A DNA stretch of 64,000 nt from Rhodoligotrophos defluvii (GCF_005281615.1 NZ_SZZM01000001.1:310272-374271), one strand, 5' to 3'. Shown: positions 52,119 through 62,228, numbered from the stretch's first letter. The notes: a model not told the origin generated them from the letters alone. Numbers and translations are program-made.

Positions 52119-52790
52119 ATGCCTGTTACCCGTCGCATGTTCGTTGCCAGTCTTCCGTTCGTCCTGACCGCCTGTTCCACGACGCGGCCCATGCCCGTTC
52201 TTTTTCGGCCGCCGCCCGATCCGTTCTATGTGGAAATGTATGCAGCGATCCACGATGAGCCGTATCCGGTGCCGGCCGTGGATGTCAGCAGGATCGATCC
52301 GGAATATCTGCGCCAGGAAGTTGCCTTCGATGGGCCGGAGCCGGCGGGAAGCATCGTGGTCGATCCGGAGCGCCGCTTTCTCTACCTGGTGCGCGAGGGC
52401 GGCAAGGCGCTGCGCTATGGCTGCGGGGTGGGCAAGGCCGGGTTCGACTATCAGGGGGATGCGGTGATCGGCCGTAAGGCGCGCTGGCCGCGGTGGACGC
52501 CGACGCCAACCATGATCGCGCTAGAACCGGAGCGGTACGGTCCCTATGCTGATGGGTTGCCCGGCGGCCTGGACAATCCCTTGGGGGCCCGCGCGCTTTA
52601 TCTCTACCAAAACGGCCGCGATACGCTCTATCGCATCCACGGGACCAACGAGCCCTGGTCGATCGGGCGCTCGGTATCGAGCGGCTGCATCCGCCTGTTC
52701 AATCAGGATGTGATCGATCTCTACAACCGGGTACCGGTCGGCACCAGGGTTACGGTGCTGCCGGTCGGCTCCTTCAACCGGACGGCGTGA
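52119..52790 (+). CDS. L,D-transpeptidase (YkuD domain) lipoprotein
   Basis: A 223-residue protein. The signal [19 protein letters not shown] ends in lipobox-like LTAC, so the protein is probably lipid-anchored. The YkuD domain covers about 75-215, with the catalytic block [20 protein letters not shown] holding His and the nucleophilic Cys. It makes 3-3 peptidoglycan cross-links or attaches proteins to peptidoglycan. The 287 bases upstream (51832-52118), shared with divergent takP, contain no gene. Confidence 0.9.
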   Translation: MPVTRRMFVASLPFVLTACSTTRPMPVLFRPPPDPFYVEMYAAIHDEPYPVPAVDVSRIDPEYLRQEVAFDGPEPAGSIVVDPERRFLYLVREGGKALRYGCGVGKAGFDYQGDAVIGRKARWPRWTPTPTMIALEPERYGPYADGLPGGLDNPLGARALYLYQNGRDTLYRIHGTNEPWSIGRSVSSGCIRLFNQDVIDLYNRVPVGTRVTVLPVGSFNRTA

Positions 52791-52843
52791 GAGCCGCAGG
52801 CTACCCAGGCCGACACGGCACGAACTCCCATTGCGGCCCCTGG

Positions 52844-52866
52844 ATTGCCGCGTCAAGCGCGGCAAT
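52844..52866. repeat. intergenic palindromic repeat, copy 1
   Basis: ATTGCCGCG-TCAAG-CGCGGCAAT is a perfect 9-bp inverted repeat. Its flanks (CTGG before, GACGG after) resemble dispersed palindromic repeats common in alphaproteobacterial genomes. Confidence 0.6.
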
Positions 52867-52899
52867 GACGGAAAGGACTGGTGTTCCTCCTCACCCGTC

Positions 52900-52930
52900 A
52901 TGCCGGCCGCGCCTAGCGCTGAGCCGGCAT
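52900..52930. repeat. intergenic palindromic repeat, copy 2
   Basis: ATGCCGGC at 52900-52907 pairs with GCCGGCAT at 52923-52930. It begins with CGTCATGCCGG and is followed by TCAGGG, again as in dispersed repeats. Both lie in the 192-base convergent gap between the L,D-transpeptidase and the molybdopterin enzyme. Confidence 0.5.
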
Positions 52931-52982
52931 TCAGGGCTACATGGCGCGCGGCTTCCCGCTTGGCTCTGGATCACAACCGCCC

Positions 52983-55076
52983 TCAAGCGGGCCGCACCCA
53001 CACCCGGTTGTCATGGAAGGCGCAGCCGCTCAGGGGTGCCGGCTGGTCGGCACCGGTGAGGCTGTTGATGCCGCATCCGTCCTCGAAGGCGGAATTCGGC
53101 CAGATCGATTCGGCGATCACGACCCCCGGCTGCACACCGTCGAAGGCGCGGACATGGAGGGTCACCACGCCGCGGCGGTTGCCGACCTTGACCTTGTCGT
53201 CGCTCGTCAGGTTGAGCTGCGCCAGATCCTTGGGGTTCATCATCAGTTCCGGCCGGCCCTCCTTGGCGCGCGAAGTGGGCGTCTCGTTGAAGCTTGAGTT
53301 GAGGAAATTGCGGGCCGGGCTGGTGGCGAGCCGGAACGGGTGCTCGGCATCCGCCTCCTCGATGACGGTCCAGTGGTCCGGGAATTCGGGAATGTCATCG
53401 ATCGGGCCGAGCTTGGCCTTCACCTGCGGCTTATAGACCACCTTGCGCCAGTCGGGCCGGAAGCGGAACTTGCCGCCGGGCTGCTTGAAGCCGTTCAGAA
53501 AATGCGCTTCCTCGAATTTCGGCTGGCAGTCGATCCAGCGGTTCTCCTTGAGCTCTTCCCACGTGCCCCAGCCGGATTCGCGCAAGGTGTGATCGAGGAT
53601 CTCGGCCGGCGTCATCTCGAAGCCGGGGTGGCTGGCGCCCACCCGCCTGGCAAGTCCGACGATGATCTCGTGGTTCGAGCGGCAATCGCCCGGCGCCTCG
53701 ATGAGCTTGGGGCCGGCCAGCAGGTGCTGATGGCCGCCGCTGGTGTAGATGTCGTCATGCTCCATGAACATGGTGGCGGGCAGCACGATGTCGGCCATTT
53801 CGGCCGTTTCGGTCATGAACTGCTCGTGCACGCAGGTGAACAGGTCGGGCCGCGCCATGCCCTGCTTCACCCGATTCTGGTCGGGTGCCACCGAGACCGG
53901 GTTGGTGTTCTGGAACAGCATGGCCATGACCGGCGGTCCGTCGCCCAAATCCCTTGGGTTCCCGAGCAATACTTCGCCGATGCGCCCCTGTTCGAGCACG
54001 CGGACGGAAGGGTCCATCGCGTCCAGCCCTTCGATCAGCGACTTCTTCATGTGATAGATGCCGCTATTCGAGTGCAGCGCCCCGCCGCCTTCATATTGCC
54101 AGGCGCCGGTCACCACCGGTATGCAACTCACCGCATGGACGTTGACCGCACCGTTGCGCGAGCGGGAGAAGCCATAGCCGATGCGGAAGAAGGTGCGACG
54201 ATGCTCGCCGATCAACCTGGCGAAGGCCTCGATCTGGCTCGGCTCAAGGCCGGTGATGGCGGAGGCCCATGCCGGGTCGCGGGTCGCGAGATGGGCCTCG
54301 AATTCGCGCGGGCAATCGGAAAAGCGCTCGAGATAGTCCCAATCGGCATAGCCGTCGCGGAACAGCACGTGCATGACGGCGCAGGCCAGGGCGCCATCCG
54401 TGCCGGGCCGGATGATCAAGCCGAGATCCGCCTGCTTCATGGTGGCGGTCTCGTAAACGTCAATCACCGCGATCTTGGCGCCCCGCTCCTTGCGCGCTTT
54501 GAGGGCATGGGTCATCACATTGACCTGGGTGTGCACGGCGTTCGTGCCCCAAATCACCACCAGGTCGGCAAGCGACATTTCTCGTGGATCGGGACCTGCG
54601 ATCTTGCCCTGGCCGGCGAGGATGCCGGGCCAGGACAGGGTCACGCAGAACGTGTCGTACATGCCGGAATATTTCTTGACATGGCGCAGGCGGTTGATGC
54701 CGTCGCGCATGAGCAGGCCCATGGTGCCGGCATAGTAATAGGGCCAGACCGCTTCCGACCCGTAGCGGGATTCAGCTTTCAGGAAGGCCTCGGCGACCTC
54801 GTCCAGCGCATCCTCGATACCGATCTCCTGCCACGTGCCGGCCCCCTTCTCGCCCTTGCGCTTCAGCGCCTTGGTGAGCCGGCCGGGATGGTGAATGCGC
54901 TCGGCATAGCGGGCAACCTTGGCGCAGATGACCCCGAGCGTATAGCTGTTATCGGCTGAGCCGCGCACCCGCCCGATGGTGCCCTCGTCCAGCACCTCCA
55001 CATCCAGCGCACAGGTGGATGGGCAGTCATGCGGGCAAGCAGAATGGCCGATCTTGACGTTCTGGCGAATGTTCAT
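52983..55076 (-). CDS. cytoplasmic molybdopterin oxidoreductase with [4Fe-4S] cluster
   Basis: A 697-residue DMSO-reductase-superfamily enzyme. The N-terminal cluster ligands are C14, C18, C22 and C51 (CPHDCPSTC ... GVICAK). The molybdopterin domain covers about 55-440 and the dinucleotide-binding C-terminal domain about 575-695. No Tat signal is present, so it works in the cytoplasm. ATG 55076 is chosen because the cluster domain starts there; an upstream frame would overlap the divergent gene. It belongs with uncharacterised oxidoreductases. The substrate is unknown; context suggests a role with the neighbouring flavoprotein. Confidence 0.87.
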   Translation of the reverse strand: MNIRQNVKIGHSACPHDCPSTCALDVEVLDEGTIGRVRGSADNSYTLGVICAKVARYAERIHHPGRLTKALKRKGEKGAGTWQEIGIEDALDEVAEAFLKAESRYGSEAVWPYYYAGTMGLLMRDGINRLRHVKKYSGMYDTFCVTLSWPGILAGQGKIAGPDPREMSLADLVVIWGTNAVHTQVNVMTHALKARKERGAKIAVIDVYETATMKQADLGLIIRPGTDGALACAVMHVLFRDGYADWDYLERFSDCPREFEAHLATRDPAWASAITGLEPSQIEAFARLIGEHRRTFFRIGYGFSRSRNGAVNVHAVSCIPVVTGAWQYEGGGALHSNSGIYHMKKSLIEGLDAMDPSVRVLEQGRIGEVLLGNPRDLGDGPPVMAMLFQNTNPVSVAPDQNRVKQGMARPDLFTCVHEQFMTETAEMADIVLPATMFMEHDDIYTSGGHQHLLAGPKLIEAPGDCRSNHEIIVGLARRVGASHPGFEMTPAEILDHTLRESGWGTWEELKENRWIDCQPKFEEAHFLNGFKQPGGKFRFRPDWRKVVYKPQVKAKLGPIDDIPEFPDHWTVIEEADAEHPFRLATSPARNFLNSSFNETPTSRAKEGRPELMMNPKDLAQLNLTSDDKVKVGNRRGVVTLHVRAFDGVQPGVVIAESIWPNSAFEDGCGINSLTGADQPAPLSGCAFHDNRVWVRPA

Positions 55077-55230
55077 GGGCGAAGCGGATCCCGTTCTACG
55101 CAATGGCCTCCCATGATAGCGAAAAGGACAGCCGGGTGATAGGTGCACCTCCCGGCTTGACGGGCGGCAGCCTGGCCGGCCATACTTCCGAAATTCAGGA
55201 CAACGTTCCGATTTTCGGAACATCACGGGA

Positions 55231-57291
55231 GTGAATGCCTTGGCCGAGAACCGCTTCAGCCTCCTGTTCCAGCCGATCGACATCGGGCCGGTCAGGGCCA
55301 AGAACCGCTTCTACCAGACGCCCCATTGCAACGGCATGGGCAGCTTAAGGCCGCAGGCGCACGCGGCCATGCGCGGGGTGAAGGCGGAAGGCGGCTGGGC
55401 CGTGGTCAATACGGAGCATTGCTCGGTGCATCCGACCGGCGACCTGATGCCGGAGGTGCTGCAGACCCTGTGGGATGACGGCGACATCCCGGTGCTGGCG
55501 CGCATGGTGGACGCGGTGCATGCTCATGACGCGCTGGCAGGCGTGCAACTGGCCTATGCCGCCTATTACAACGCCAACCGGCTCACCCGCGAGGTGCCCA
55601 TGGGACCGATGGCGCGGCCGGTGAGCGGTTATCACCCGGTGCAGGTGCGGGCCATGGACAAGCAGGACATCCGCAACCTGCTGGGCTGGTGGGGCGATGC
55701 TGCGCGGCGCGCGGTCAAAGCCGGGTTCGACATCATCAATGTGGACGCCAATTTCTCGACCATCGCCTTCCAGTTCATGTCGCCGCGCAACCAGCGGACC
55801 GACGAATATGGCGGGCCGCTCAGGAACCGGGTGCGGCTGTTGAAAGAGCTGATCGAGGTCTCGCGGGAGGCGAGCGAGGGCCGCTGCGGCATCAGCGTGC
55901 GGCTGATCGTGGACGAGCTGTGCGGCGAGCAGGGCTTGCGGGTCAAGGATGAGGGCCTGGAGGCGATCGGCCTTCTCGGCGAGTTGCCGGATTTGTGGGA
56001 CATCGTGGTGGGCACCTGGGCGGACGACTCGCCCACCTCGCGCTTTGCGCCGGAGAACGACCACGAGCCATTTATGCTTGGCATCAAACAGGTGACCAGC
56101 AAGCCGGTGGTGGGGGTGGGCCGCTTCACCTCGCCGGATACGATGCTGAGCATGGTCCGCCGCGGTATTCTCGACATGATCGGGGCGGCGCGGCCGTCGA
56201 TCGCCGATCCGTTCCTGCCGAAGAAGATCGAGGAGGACCGCACCGAGGACATCCGCGAATGCATCGGCTGCAATATCTGCGTGTCCAGCCATTTCGCCAT
56301 GACCAATCTGCGCTGCACCCAGAACCCGACCATGGGGGAGGAATGGCGGCGCGGCTGGCACCCCGAGCATATCGCGCCGAAGCGCACCGACCAGACCGTC
56401 CTGGTGGTGGGTTCAGGCCCGGCTGGGCTCGAAGCCGCCCGGGCGCTGGGCCAGCGCGGATACGAGGTGGTGCTGGCCGAGCGCGAGCGCGAGCTGGGCG
56501 GCCGGGTGACGCGCGAAGCAGAGCTGCCGGGCTTGCGCGAGTGGCTTAGGGTGCGCGACTGGCGGGTGGGCCAGATCGCCAAGATGCCCAATGTGTCGGT
56601 TTATCGGGAGAGCGATCTCTCGGCGGAAGACATTCTCGGCTTCGGCTATCCCTCCGTGGCGCTGGCCACCGGCGCATCGTGGCGGGCGGACGGCGTCGGC
56701 CGGGTGCATGCGCTGCCAGTGCCGATCGCCGGCGATATGGCCGCGATGACGCCGGATGACATCATGGCGGGCCAGCTGCCGGAGGGGCCGGTGCTGATCT
56801 ATGACGATGATCACTACTATATGGGCGCGGTCATCGCGGAGAAGCTGGCACGGGCCGGACTTCCAGTGACCATTGCGACACCGGCCGCCGAGGTATCCGC
56901 CTTCACCGAGAACACGCTGGAGCTGGGCCGCACGGCCTTGCGGCTGCACGAGCTTGGGGTGCGGATGATCACCCATCACGCGCTGTTCGAGGCAGGCGGT
57001 GGCAAGGCCCGGCTGGTCCATATGCGCACCATGGCGGCCCAGGACCTCCCGTGCCGCAGCATCGTCATGGTCACCGCGCGGGTGCCGAATGAGCGGCTAT
57101 TCCATGCGCTGACCGCCGATGCGGGCCGGTTGCAGGAGGCCGGCATCCGCTCCGTCACACGGATCGGCGATTGTCTGGCGCCGGCGGCCATCGTCGCTGC
57201 GGTTTTTGCCGGCCACCGCTACGCCCGCACGTTCGATGAGCCTGAGCCGGCCTTGTTCCGCCGCGAGCGGATCGACCTTGACGCGGCGTGA
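55231..57291 (+). CDS. trimethylamine/dimethylglycine dehydrogenase-like iron-sulfur flavoprotein
   Basis: A 686-residue protein with an N-terminal FMN TIM barrel (about 1-340), a [4Fe-4S] site at C344, C347, C350 and C362, and a C-terminal FAD/NAD-like Rossmann region (VVGSGPAGLEAARAL near 391). The cysteine spacing and the following RCTQNPTMGEEWRRGWHPEH match trimethylamine dehydrogenase (C345, C348, C351, C364). DgcA, a dimethylglycine demethylation enzyme, is the same length, and histamine or N-methylproline enzymes are alternatives. The start may be GTG 55231 or TTG 55240, the latter at better spacing from GGGAG. An IclR regulator follows. Confidence 0.87.
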   Translation: MNALAENRFSLLFQPIDIGPVRAKNRFYQTPHCNGMGSLRPQAHAAMRGVKAEGGWAVVNTEHCSVHPTGDLMPEVLQTLWDDGDIPVLARMVDAVHAHDALAGVQLAYAAYYNANRLTREVPMGPMARPVSGYHPVQVRAMDKQDIRNLLGWWGDAARRAVKAGFDIINVDANFSTIAFQFMSPRNQRTDEYGGPLRNRVRLLKELIEVSREASEGRCGISVRLIVDELCGEQGLRVKDEGLEAIGLLGELPDLWDIVVGTWADDSPTSRFAPENDHEPFMLGIKQVTSKPVVGVGRFTSPDTMLSMVRRGILDMIGAARPSIADPFLPKKIEEDRTEDIRECIGCNICVSSHFAMTNLRCTQNPTMGEEWRRGWHPEHIAPKRTDQTVLVVGSGPAGLEAARALGQRGYEVVLAERERELGGRVTREAELPGLREWLRVRDWRVGQIAKMPNVSVYRESDLSAEDILGFGYPSVALATGASWRADGVGRVHALPVPIAGDMAAMTPDDIMAGQLPEGPVLIYDDDHYYMGAVIAEKLARAGLPVTIATPAAEVSAFTENTLELGRTALRLHELGVRMITHHALFEAGGGKARLVHMRTMAAQDLPCRSIVMVTARVPNERLFHALTADAGRLQEAGIRSVTRIGDCLAPAAIVAAVFAGHRYARTFDEPEPALFRRERIDLDAA

Positions 57292-57300
57292 GCGGAGCCG

Positions 57301-58053
57301 ATGTCTGCGGAAAAACCGCTCGAGCGCTATATGCGGATCATCGAGGTGGTGAGCGGGTTCCCGGACGGCATATCGCTCACCGCCCTGGCCACGGCGCTTG
57401 CCCTTCCCAAGACCACGGCACATCGGCTGCTCAAAGGCTTGACCGATGTCGGCATGGTGGAGCTCAAAGGGCAGACCTACCGGCTGGGCCCGCGGCTGAC
57501 CAACCTGCTCTATGCCAGCGCCGATGACGGCTGGATCCGGGCGGTGAGCCAGCCCCTGCTGCAAGAACTCGCGGCGGCGACCGACCAGGTGTGCTTCATC
57601 GCGCGGCTCGACGGGGCAGCGGTGCGCAGCATCGCCATGGTGGCGCCGGACAACCCGGTGCGGCCCTATGTGATGCCCGGCCGCGAGATCCCGCTGCACA
57701 CCGGTGCCTCCGCCAAGGCGCTGCTCGCCTTTCTCGACCGCGACCGCCGGCTTGCGCTGCTGCCCGATCCCCTGCCCCGGCTCACGGCGCAGACCAAGAC
57801 CGATCTCGCCGACATCGAAGCCGAATGGGCCGAGATCCGTCGCACGGGCGTGGCCTTCTGCATCGGCGAGGACGTGGAGGGGTTTGCCGGCATTGCGATG
57901 CCGGTGCGGGTGGAGGGCAAGCCTATCCGCTACAGCCTTTGCCTCACTGGCACGATCGACGGCCTGATCAATGGCCGACGAGACGACCATGTTCGGCACC
58001 TCTCCGCCTGCGCCGCGCGCCTGGCGCGCCTGCTGGCGGCCCGGCTACCCTGA
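57301..58053 (+). CDS. IclR family transcriptional regulator
   Basis: A 250-residue regulator. The winged helix-turn-helix covers about 10-70 (ISLTALATALALPKTTAHRL) and the IclR effector-binding GAF-like domain about 80-248 (HTGASAKALLAFL, RRTGVAFCIGEDVEGFAGIA). It starts nine bases after the flavoprotein stop, so it is cotranscribed and probably controls this and the divergent molybdoenzyme gene in response to a small ligand. The stop overlaps the 3' end of the opposite-strand DUF3095 gene by nine bases. Confidence 0.92.
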   Translation: MSAEKPLERYMRIIEVVSGFPDGISLTALATALALPKTTAHRLLKGLTDVGMVELKGQTYRLGPRLTNLLYASADDGWIRAVSQPLLQELAAATDQVCFIARLDGAAVRSIAMVAPDNPVRPYVMPGREIPLHTGASAKALLAFLDRDRRLALLPDPLPRLTAQTKTDLADIEAEWAEIRRTGVAFCIGEDVEGFAGIAMPVRVEGKPIRYSLCLTGTIDGLINGRRDDHVRHLSACAARLARLLAARLP

Positions 58054-59256
58054 TCCGGCGAGCGCCTCGCTGGGCGGCGGCGCCATGCGCGTCTCGCTGC
58101 GTTGCTTGAAGTCGGCGGCGGCGAGCGCAAAGCCACCGTCGGCATTGTCGACGAAATGGATGTGCTGGTTGTCGGCCAGGCTGAAGACGAGGCAGGTCAT
58201 CAGCCCGCGCTCGGCCACGTGGGCGCCGTAGATCAGCCGGTCCGCCCGGTATTCCGCGTCCAGATAGTCCATGATCCTGGCGACCTGCTCGTCGGTGACA
58301 TCGAGCACCAGGCGCAAGGTGCCGTCATATTTGCGGAAGTCGGTGTTCGCGAACAGCTGGTCCCGGTAGACGACCGGGTCGAAGTCGCCAATCTTGCGAT
58401 TGAGCCGCTGCACCGCCCATTGCACCAGCGAGATCCCCAAGCGCTTGCCGTATTCCAGCCAATAAGGCGTGCGGCTGGAATTCAGACGTGCCTCCGCGGC
58501 CAAGCGCTGCGGCGGCCACGAGAACTGCAGCGAATGACCGCTCACCGGCGCGATCGACTTCAGCTCGCTGCCGGCCAGGCGAGCGACCGCGTCCATGGTG
58601 CGCATCAGGGTCTGCCGCTTGACGGCCGGCGCTTCGTTGCGAGCGCGCAGGATCAGCGCCAACATGCGTCCGTTACGCGGCACCAAGGGGTCCCACCGGC
58701 AGGAGAGGCCGCCGAGGTCAGGGATCGCTTCACCCTCCCCGCCCTGCAGAAGGAATGGAGCGCTCGAGGTTTCCGACTTGATCAGCTGCTCGGCGAGCTG
58801 GATGCCGCCGCCGACGAACATGGCGAGGAAGTTGCCGGGGCTCAGCTCATACTTGCGGACACGCAGATCCTGACCTTCGGCCCGGAGCGCGGCAACGGGG
58901 ATGGCCGCGGCACGCAAGGCGAGCCCGAAGGATTGTCGGCTCACCACCTGCAGTCCGCGCAAAGTGGCCGAGGCGGCCTCGGCCAAGGACGGCGGCACCA
59001 GCACCACCGCGCCGTCACCGCCAAATTCGAAGGGCAGCTTGAGGCTTCCCGCCACATTGAGGATTGCCGCGATGGAAGAGGCGCCAATCAGGTTCACGTC
59101 CTTGTAGCGACCCTCGGCAATGGCGCGGGTGGAGGAGACCACATCGGTGATCATCAGCACCCAGTCGTCCGGCACCGGCACATAGGCCTCGAAGTCGGCC
59201 ACCTCGTCGAAGCGGGAGAAAGACGGCAGGTCCAGATAGAAGCGATCCGATCGCAT
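58045..59256 (-). CDS. DUF3095 family protein with cyclase-like motifs
   Basis: A 403-residue cytoplasmic protein of the DUF3095 family. [20 protein letters not shown] around residues 35-54 and [11 protein letters not shown] near 78-88 resemble the two metal-binding elements of class III nucleotidyl cyclases and GGDEF domains (D38 and D81). The rest includes a repeated alpha/beta region and a C-terminal domain with [15 protein letters not shown]. The ATG 59256 is preferred to one 18 codons upstream. Enzymatic activity is not proven for the family. The 101-base divergent gap to msrP may contain both promoters. Confidence 0.78.
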   Translation of the reverse strand: MRSDRFYLDLPSFSRFDEVADFEAYVPVPDDWVLMITDVVSSTRAIAEGRYKDVNLIGASSIAAILNVAGSLKLPFEFGGDGAVVLVPPSLAEAASATLRGLQVVSRQSFGLALRAAAIPVAALRAEGQDLRVRKYELSPGNFLAMFVGGGIQLAEQLIKSETSSAPFLLQGGEGEAIPDLGGLSCRWDPLVPRNGRMLALILRARNEAPAVKRQTLMRTMDAVARLAGSELKSIAPVSGHSLQFSWPPQRLAAEARLNSSRTPYWLEYGKRLGISLVQWAVQRLNRKIGDFDPVVYRDQLFANTDFRKYDGTLRLVLDVTDEQVARIMDYLDAEYRADRLIYGAHVAERGLMTCLVFSLADNQHIHFVDNADGGFALAAADFKQRSETRMAPPPSEALAGSG

Positions 59257-59357
59257 ATGCTGCTCCTCGGCCTCACGGCAATGTGTGGCGCACCTGCGCC
59301 CATCCGCCACCCGATCCGCTATATATAGGCAGAAGCAAAATCAGCCGAGGCGGTCCC

Positions 59358-60305
59358 ATGCTGATCCGTCGTGCGCGTGACATCCGCTATTCCGAGGTTA
59401 CCCCGAAATCGCTTTACCTGCGACGACGCGAGTTTCTCGCCGGTGGGCTGGCTCTCGGGCTGGTCGGTCCAGACGCCACCCCGGTTGATGCCGCTCCGCT
59501 CACGGCGAGCAAAAGCGCGTTCTCCACCGACGAGAAGCTCACCCCGCGCGAGGATGTGACCACCTACAACAATTTCTACGAATTCGGCACCGGCAAGGGT
59601 GACCCTGCCGAGAATTCGGGCAAGTTCAAGCCGCTGCCCTGGACGATGGACGTCGGTGGCCTCGTCGCCAAGCCGAAGACGTTCGACTACGACGAACTCA
59701 TGAGTCTCGCCCCGCTGGAAGAGCGGATCTACCGGCTGCGCTGCGTGGAGGCGTGGTCCATGGTCATCCCGTGGATCGGCTTCCCTCTGAAGGCGCTGCT
59801 CGACCGGGTGGAGCCCATGGGCTCGGCCAAGTTCGTCGCCTTCGAGACCGTGCTGCGGCCGGACGAGATGCCAGGCGTGGGCGGGTTCTTCGAGGTGCTC
59901 GACTGGCCCTATGTGGAGGGCCTGCGGCTCGATGAAGCGATGCATCCCCTGACCATCCTGGCGGTCGGGCTCTATGGCGAGACGCTGCCCAACCAGAACG
60001 GCGCACCCATTCGCCTGGTGGTGCCGTGGAAATACGGCTTCAAGAGCATCAAGTCGATCGTGCGCATCACGCTGGTGGAGGACCAGCCGCCCACCTCGTG
60101 GAACCGGCAGAACCCGTCGGAATACGGCTTCTATTCCAACGTCAATCCGGAGGTCGATCATCCGCGCTGGAGCCAGGCCACCGAGCGGCGCATTGGCGAA
60201 GGCGGCTTGTTCGGCGGGAGCCGGCGGCCGACCCTGATGTTCAACGGCTATGGCGACCAAGTGGCCAGCCTGTATGCCGGCATGGACCTCAAGGAGAACT
60301 ATTGA
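59358..60305 (+). CDS. msrP: periplasmic methionine sulfoxide reductase catalytic subunit MsrP
   Basis: A 315-residue molybdoenzyme of the YedY/MsrP family, repairing oxidised methionine in periplasmic proteins. A twin-arginine signal [10 protein letters not shown] is at residues 21-30. The Mo-ligand Cys is C129 in [11 protein letters not shown], and the conserved segments [13 protein letters not shown] and [13 protein letters not shown] are present. ATG 59358 is used; an in-frame ATG at 59283 would overlap the divergent promoter region. It is coupled to msrQ. Confidence 0.95.
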   Translation: MLIRRARDIRYSEVTPKSLYLRRREFLAGGLALGLVGPDATPVDAAPLTASKSAFSTDEKLTPREDVTTYNNFYEFGTGKGDPAENSGKFKPLPWTMDVGGLVAKPKTFDYDELMSLAPLEERIYRLRCVEAWSMVIPWIGFPLKALLDRVEPMGSAKFVAFETVLRPDEMPGVGGFFEVLDWPYVEGLRLDEAMHPLTILAVGLYGETLPNQNGAPIRLVVPWKYGFKSIKSIVRITLVEDQPPTSWNRQNPSEYGFYSNVNPEVDHPRWSQATERRIGEGGLFGGSRRPTLMFNGYGDQVASLYAGMDLKENY

Positions 60306-60958
60306 CCGCCAGCGACAGCAAGACCGCAGCGGCGTCCGCGACGCGCCGCGCCCTCTCCCCGCGGGCGATAAACTGGCTGATCTATGTGGTCGGTTTCATG
60401 CCGGGCCTGTGGACCTTCTATCTCGGGGCGATGGACCAGCTCGGCGCCGACCCGGTGAAGGTGCTGGAGCATACGCTCGGCCTGTGGACGCTGCGGTTCC
60501 TCATCCTCACCCTGGCGGTTACGCCCTTGCGCGAGCTCACCCGGATAAACCTGCTGCGCTATCGGCGCGCGCTGGGGCTCTTGGCCTTCTATTACGCCAC
60601 CTTCCATTTCACCACCTATCTGGTGCTCGACCAGGCGCTCGACCTCAACGGCATCGTGGCCGATATCCTGAAGCGGCCCTATATCACCATCGGCATGTTC
60701 GCCCTGCTCATGCTGGTGCCGCTGGCGATCACCTCCAACAATGCGTCCATAAGGCGGCTCGGCCCCAACTGGCGGAGGTTGCACCGCCTCGTCTATGTGG
60801 CTGCGGCCGCCGGGGCCGTGCACTTCATCATGGCGGTGAAATCCTGGCCGGCCGAGCCGCTGATCTATGCGGGGATCGTTGCGGCCCTGCTGGGCTACAG
60901 GCTGCTGCCGCGCAGCCTGCGCCGGCCGTGGCTCTCGCGTGCCCGGCCGCGGGCCTGA
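60302..60958 (+). CDS. msrQ: haem-binding membrane subunit MsrQ
   Basis: A 218-residue inner-membrane b-type haem protein delivering electrons from the quinone pool to MsrP. I use TTG 60302, whose TTGA overlaps the msrP stop and which has AAGGAG five bases upstream. Hydrophobic segments run from about residue 24 to 200, with histidines in [27 protein letters not shown] and elsewhere as likely haem ligands. An open frame extends further upstream inside msrP but is not plausible as protein. Confidence 0.93.
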   Translation: MTASDSKTAAASATRRALSPRAINWLIYVVGFMPGLWTFYLGAMDQLGADPVKVLEHTLGLWTLRFLILTLAVTPLRELTRINLLRYRRALGLLAFYYATFHFTTYLVLDQALDLNGIVADILKRPYITIGMFALLMLVPLAITSNNASIRRLGPNWRRLHRLVYVAAAAGAVHFIMAVKSWPAEPLIYAGIVAALLGYRLLPRSLRRPWLSRARPRA

Positions 60959-61063
60959 GGAACTTCTTCGAGAGTCTGATTGACACCGAGCCGTCATGGG
61001 CGCGTGATAGCGGCCATGGGGTAAGAATGCCTAATGAACTGGCGTCAACTGGGGTTCTCAGAA

Positions 61064-62176
61064 ATGAAATCCGCTTCATACTGCCTCGTGTCAGCCCTGA
61101 TGATGGGCGGCGCGCTCGTCCTGCATGCCGGATCCGGCACGGCCTACGCCCAATCCGAAGAATTGATCGCCGCGGCCAAGGCCGAGGGGCAGCTGACCAC
61201 CATCGCCCTGCCCCATGACTGGTGCGGCTATGGCGCGCTGCTCGAAGGGTTCAAGCAGAAATACGGGATCCAGATCAACGAGCTCAACCCGGATGCCGGG
61301 TCCGGCGACGAGATCGAGGCGATCAAGGCGAACAAGGGCAATACCGGCCCGCAGGCGCCGGATGTGATCGACGTGGGCCTCTCCTTCGGCCCCTCGGCCA
61401 AGGCGGAAGGCCTGATCCAGCCTTACAAGGTGGCCACCTGGGACACGATCCCTGACGACGCCAAGGATCCGGAGGGCTACTGGTATGGCGATTATTACGG
61501 CGTGCTCGCCTTCGAGGTGAACGCGGACATCGTTGCTGATCCGCCGGCCGACTGGCCGGACCTGCTCAAGCCGGAATATGCGAATGCGGTGGCGCTGGCG
61601 GGCGATCCGCGCTCGTCCAATCAAGCGATCCAGGCTGTCTATGCAGCCGGGCTCGCCGCCGGCAAAACCGATCCCGTCGAAATTGCCGAGGCGGGCCTGA
61701 AGTTCTTCGCCGACCTCAACAAGTCCGGCAATTTCGTGCCGGTGATCGGCAAAGCCGCATCGCTCGCGCAAGGCTCGACGCCGATCATCATCCGCTGGGA
61801 CTACAACGCGCTGGCCGATCGCGACACGCTGAACGGCAATCCGGAGGTGAAGGTCATCGTCCCCAAATCCGGCGTGGTGGCCGGCGTCTATGTCCAGGCG
61901 ATCAGCGCCTATGCGCCGCATCCGAACGCAGCCAAGCTGTGGATGGAATATCTCTATTCGGACGAAGGACAGCTCGGTTACCTCAAGGGCTATTGCCACC
62001 CGATCCGCTTCAACGACCTGGTGGAAAAGGGCAAGGTTCCCCAGGAGCTGCTCGATCGCCTGCCGCCGGCCGAAGCTTACAAGAAAGCCGTTTTCCCGAG
62101 CCTGGAGGCGCAGAATACCGCGAGCCCGATCATTACCCAGACCTGGGACAGCGTGGTGGGCGCGAACGTCCAGTAG
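61064..62176 (+). CDS. ABC transporter substrate-binding protein (Fbp/Pot type)
   Basis: A 370-residue periplasmic binding protein. A signal peptide of about 30 residues ends GTAYAQ. The mature protein begins SEELIAAAKAEGQLTTIALP, typical of SBP type 6/AfuA-like proteins for iron, polyamines, thiamine or aminophosphonates. PPADWPDLLKPEYANAVAL near 165 and YSDEGQLGYLKGYCHPIRF near 300 are family blocks. The Tyr pair used by ferric-binding proteins is not evident. Two permeases and an ATPase follow. Confidence 0.86.
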   Translation: MKSASYCLVSALMMGGALVLHAGSGTAYAQSEELIAAAKAEGQLTTIALPHDWCGYGALLEGFKQKYGIQINELNPDAGSGDEIEAIKANKGNTGPQAPDVIDVGLSFGPSAKAEGLIQPYKVATWDTIPDDAKDPEGYWYGDYYGVLAFEVNADIVADPPADWPDLLKPEYANAVALAGDPRSSNQAIQAVYAAGLAAGKTDPVEIAEAGLKFFADLNKSGNFVPVIGKAASLAQGSTPIIIRWDYNALADRDTLNGNPEVKVIVPKSGVVAGVYVQAISAYAPHPNAAKLWMEYLYSDEGQLGYLKGYCHPIRFNDLVEKGKVPQELLDRLPPAEAYKKAVFPSLEAQNTASPIITQTWDSVVGANVQ

Positions 62177-62228
62177 CCAGCTTTGACGGGGCGTGGCGTC
62201 ACGTTCGCCCCGCCCTTTCGGCGCCACA

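Noticed and set aside
55077-55301. N-terminal extension of the molybdopterin gene.
   Set aside because: It overlaps the divergent flavoprotein gene and the true cluster domain begins at the ATG at 55076.
60026-60301. An open-frame extension of msrQ inside msrP.
   Set aside because: The TTG at 60302 has AAGGAG at the right spacing and overlaps the msrP stop; the extension is out-of-frame msrP sequence.
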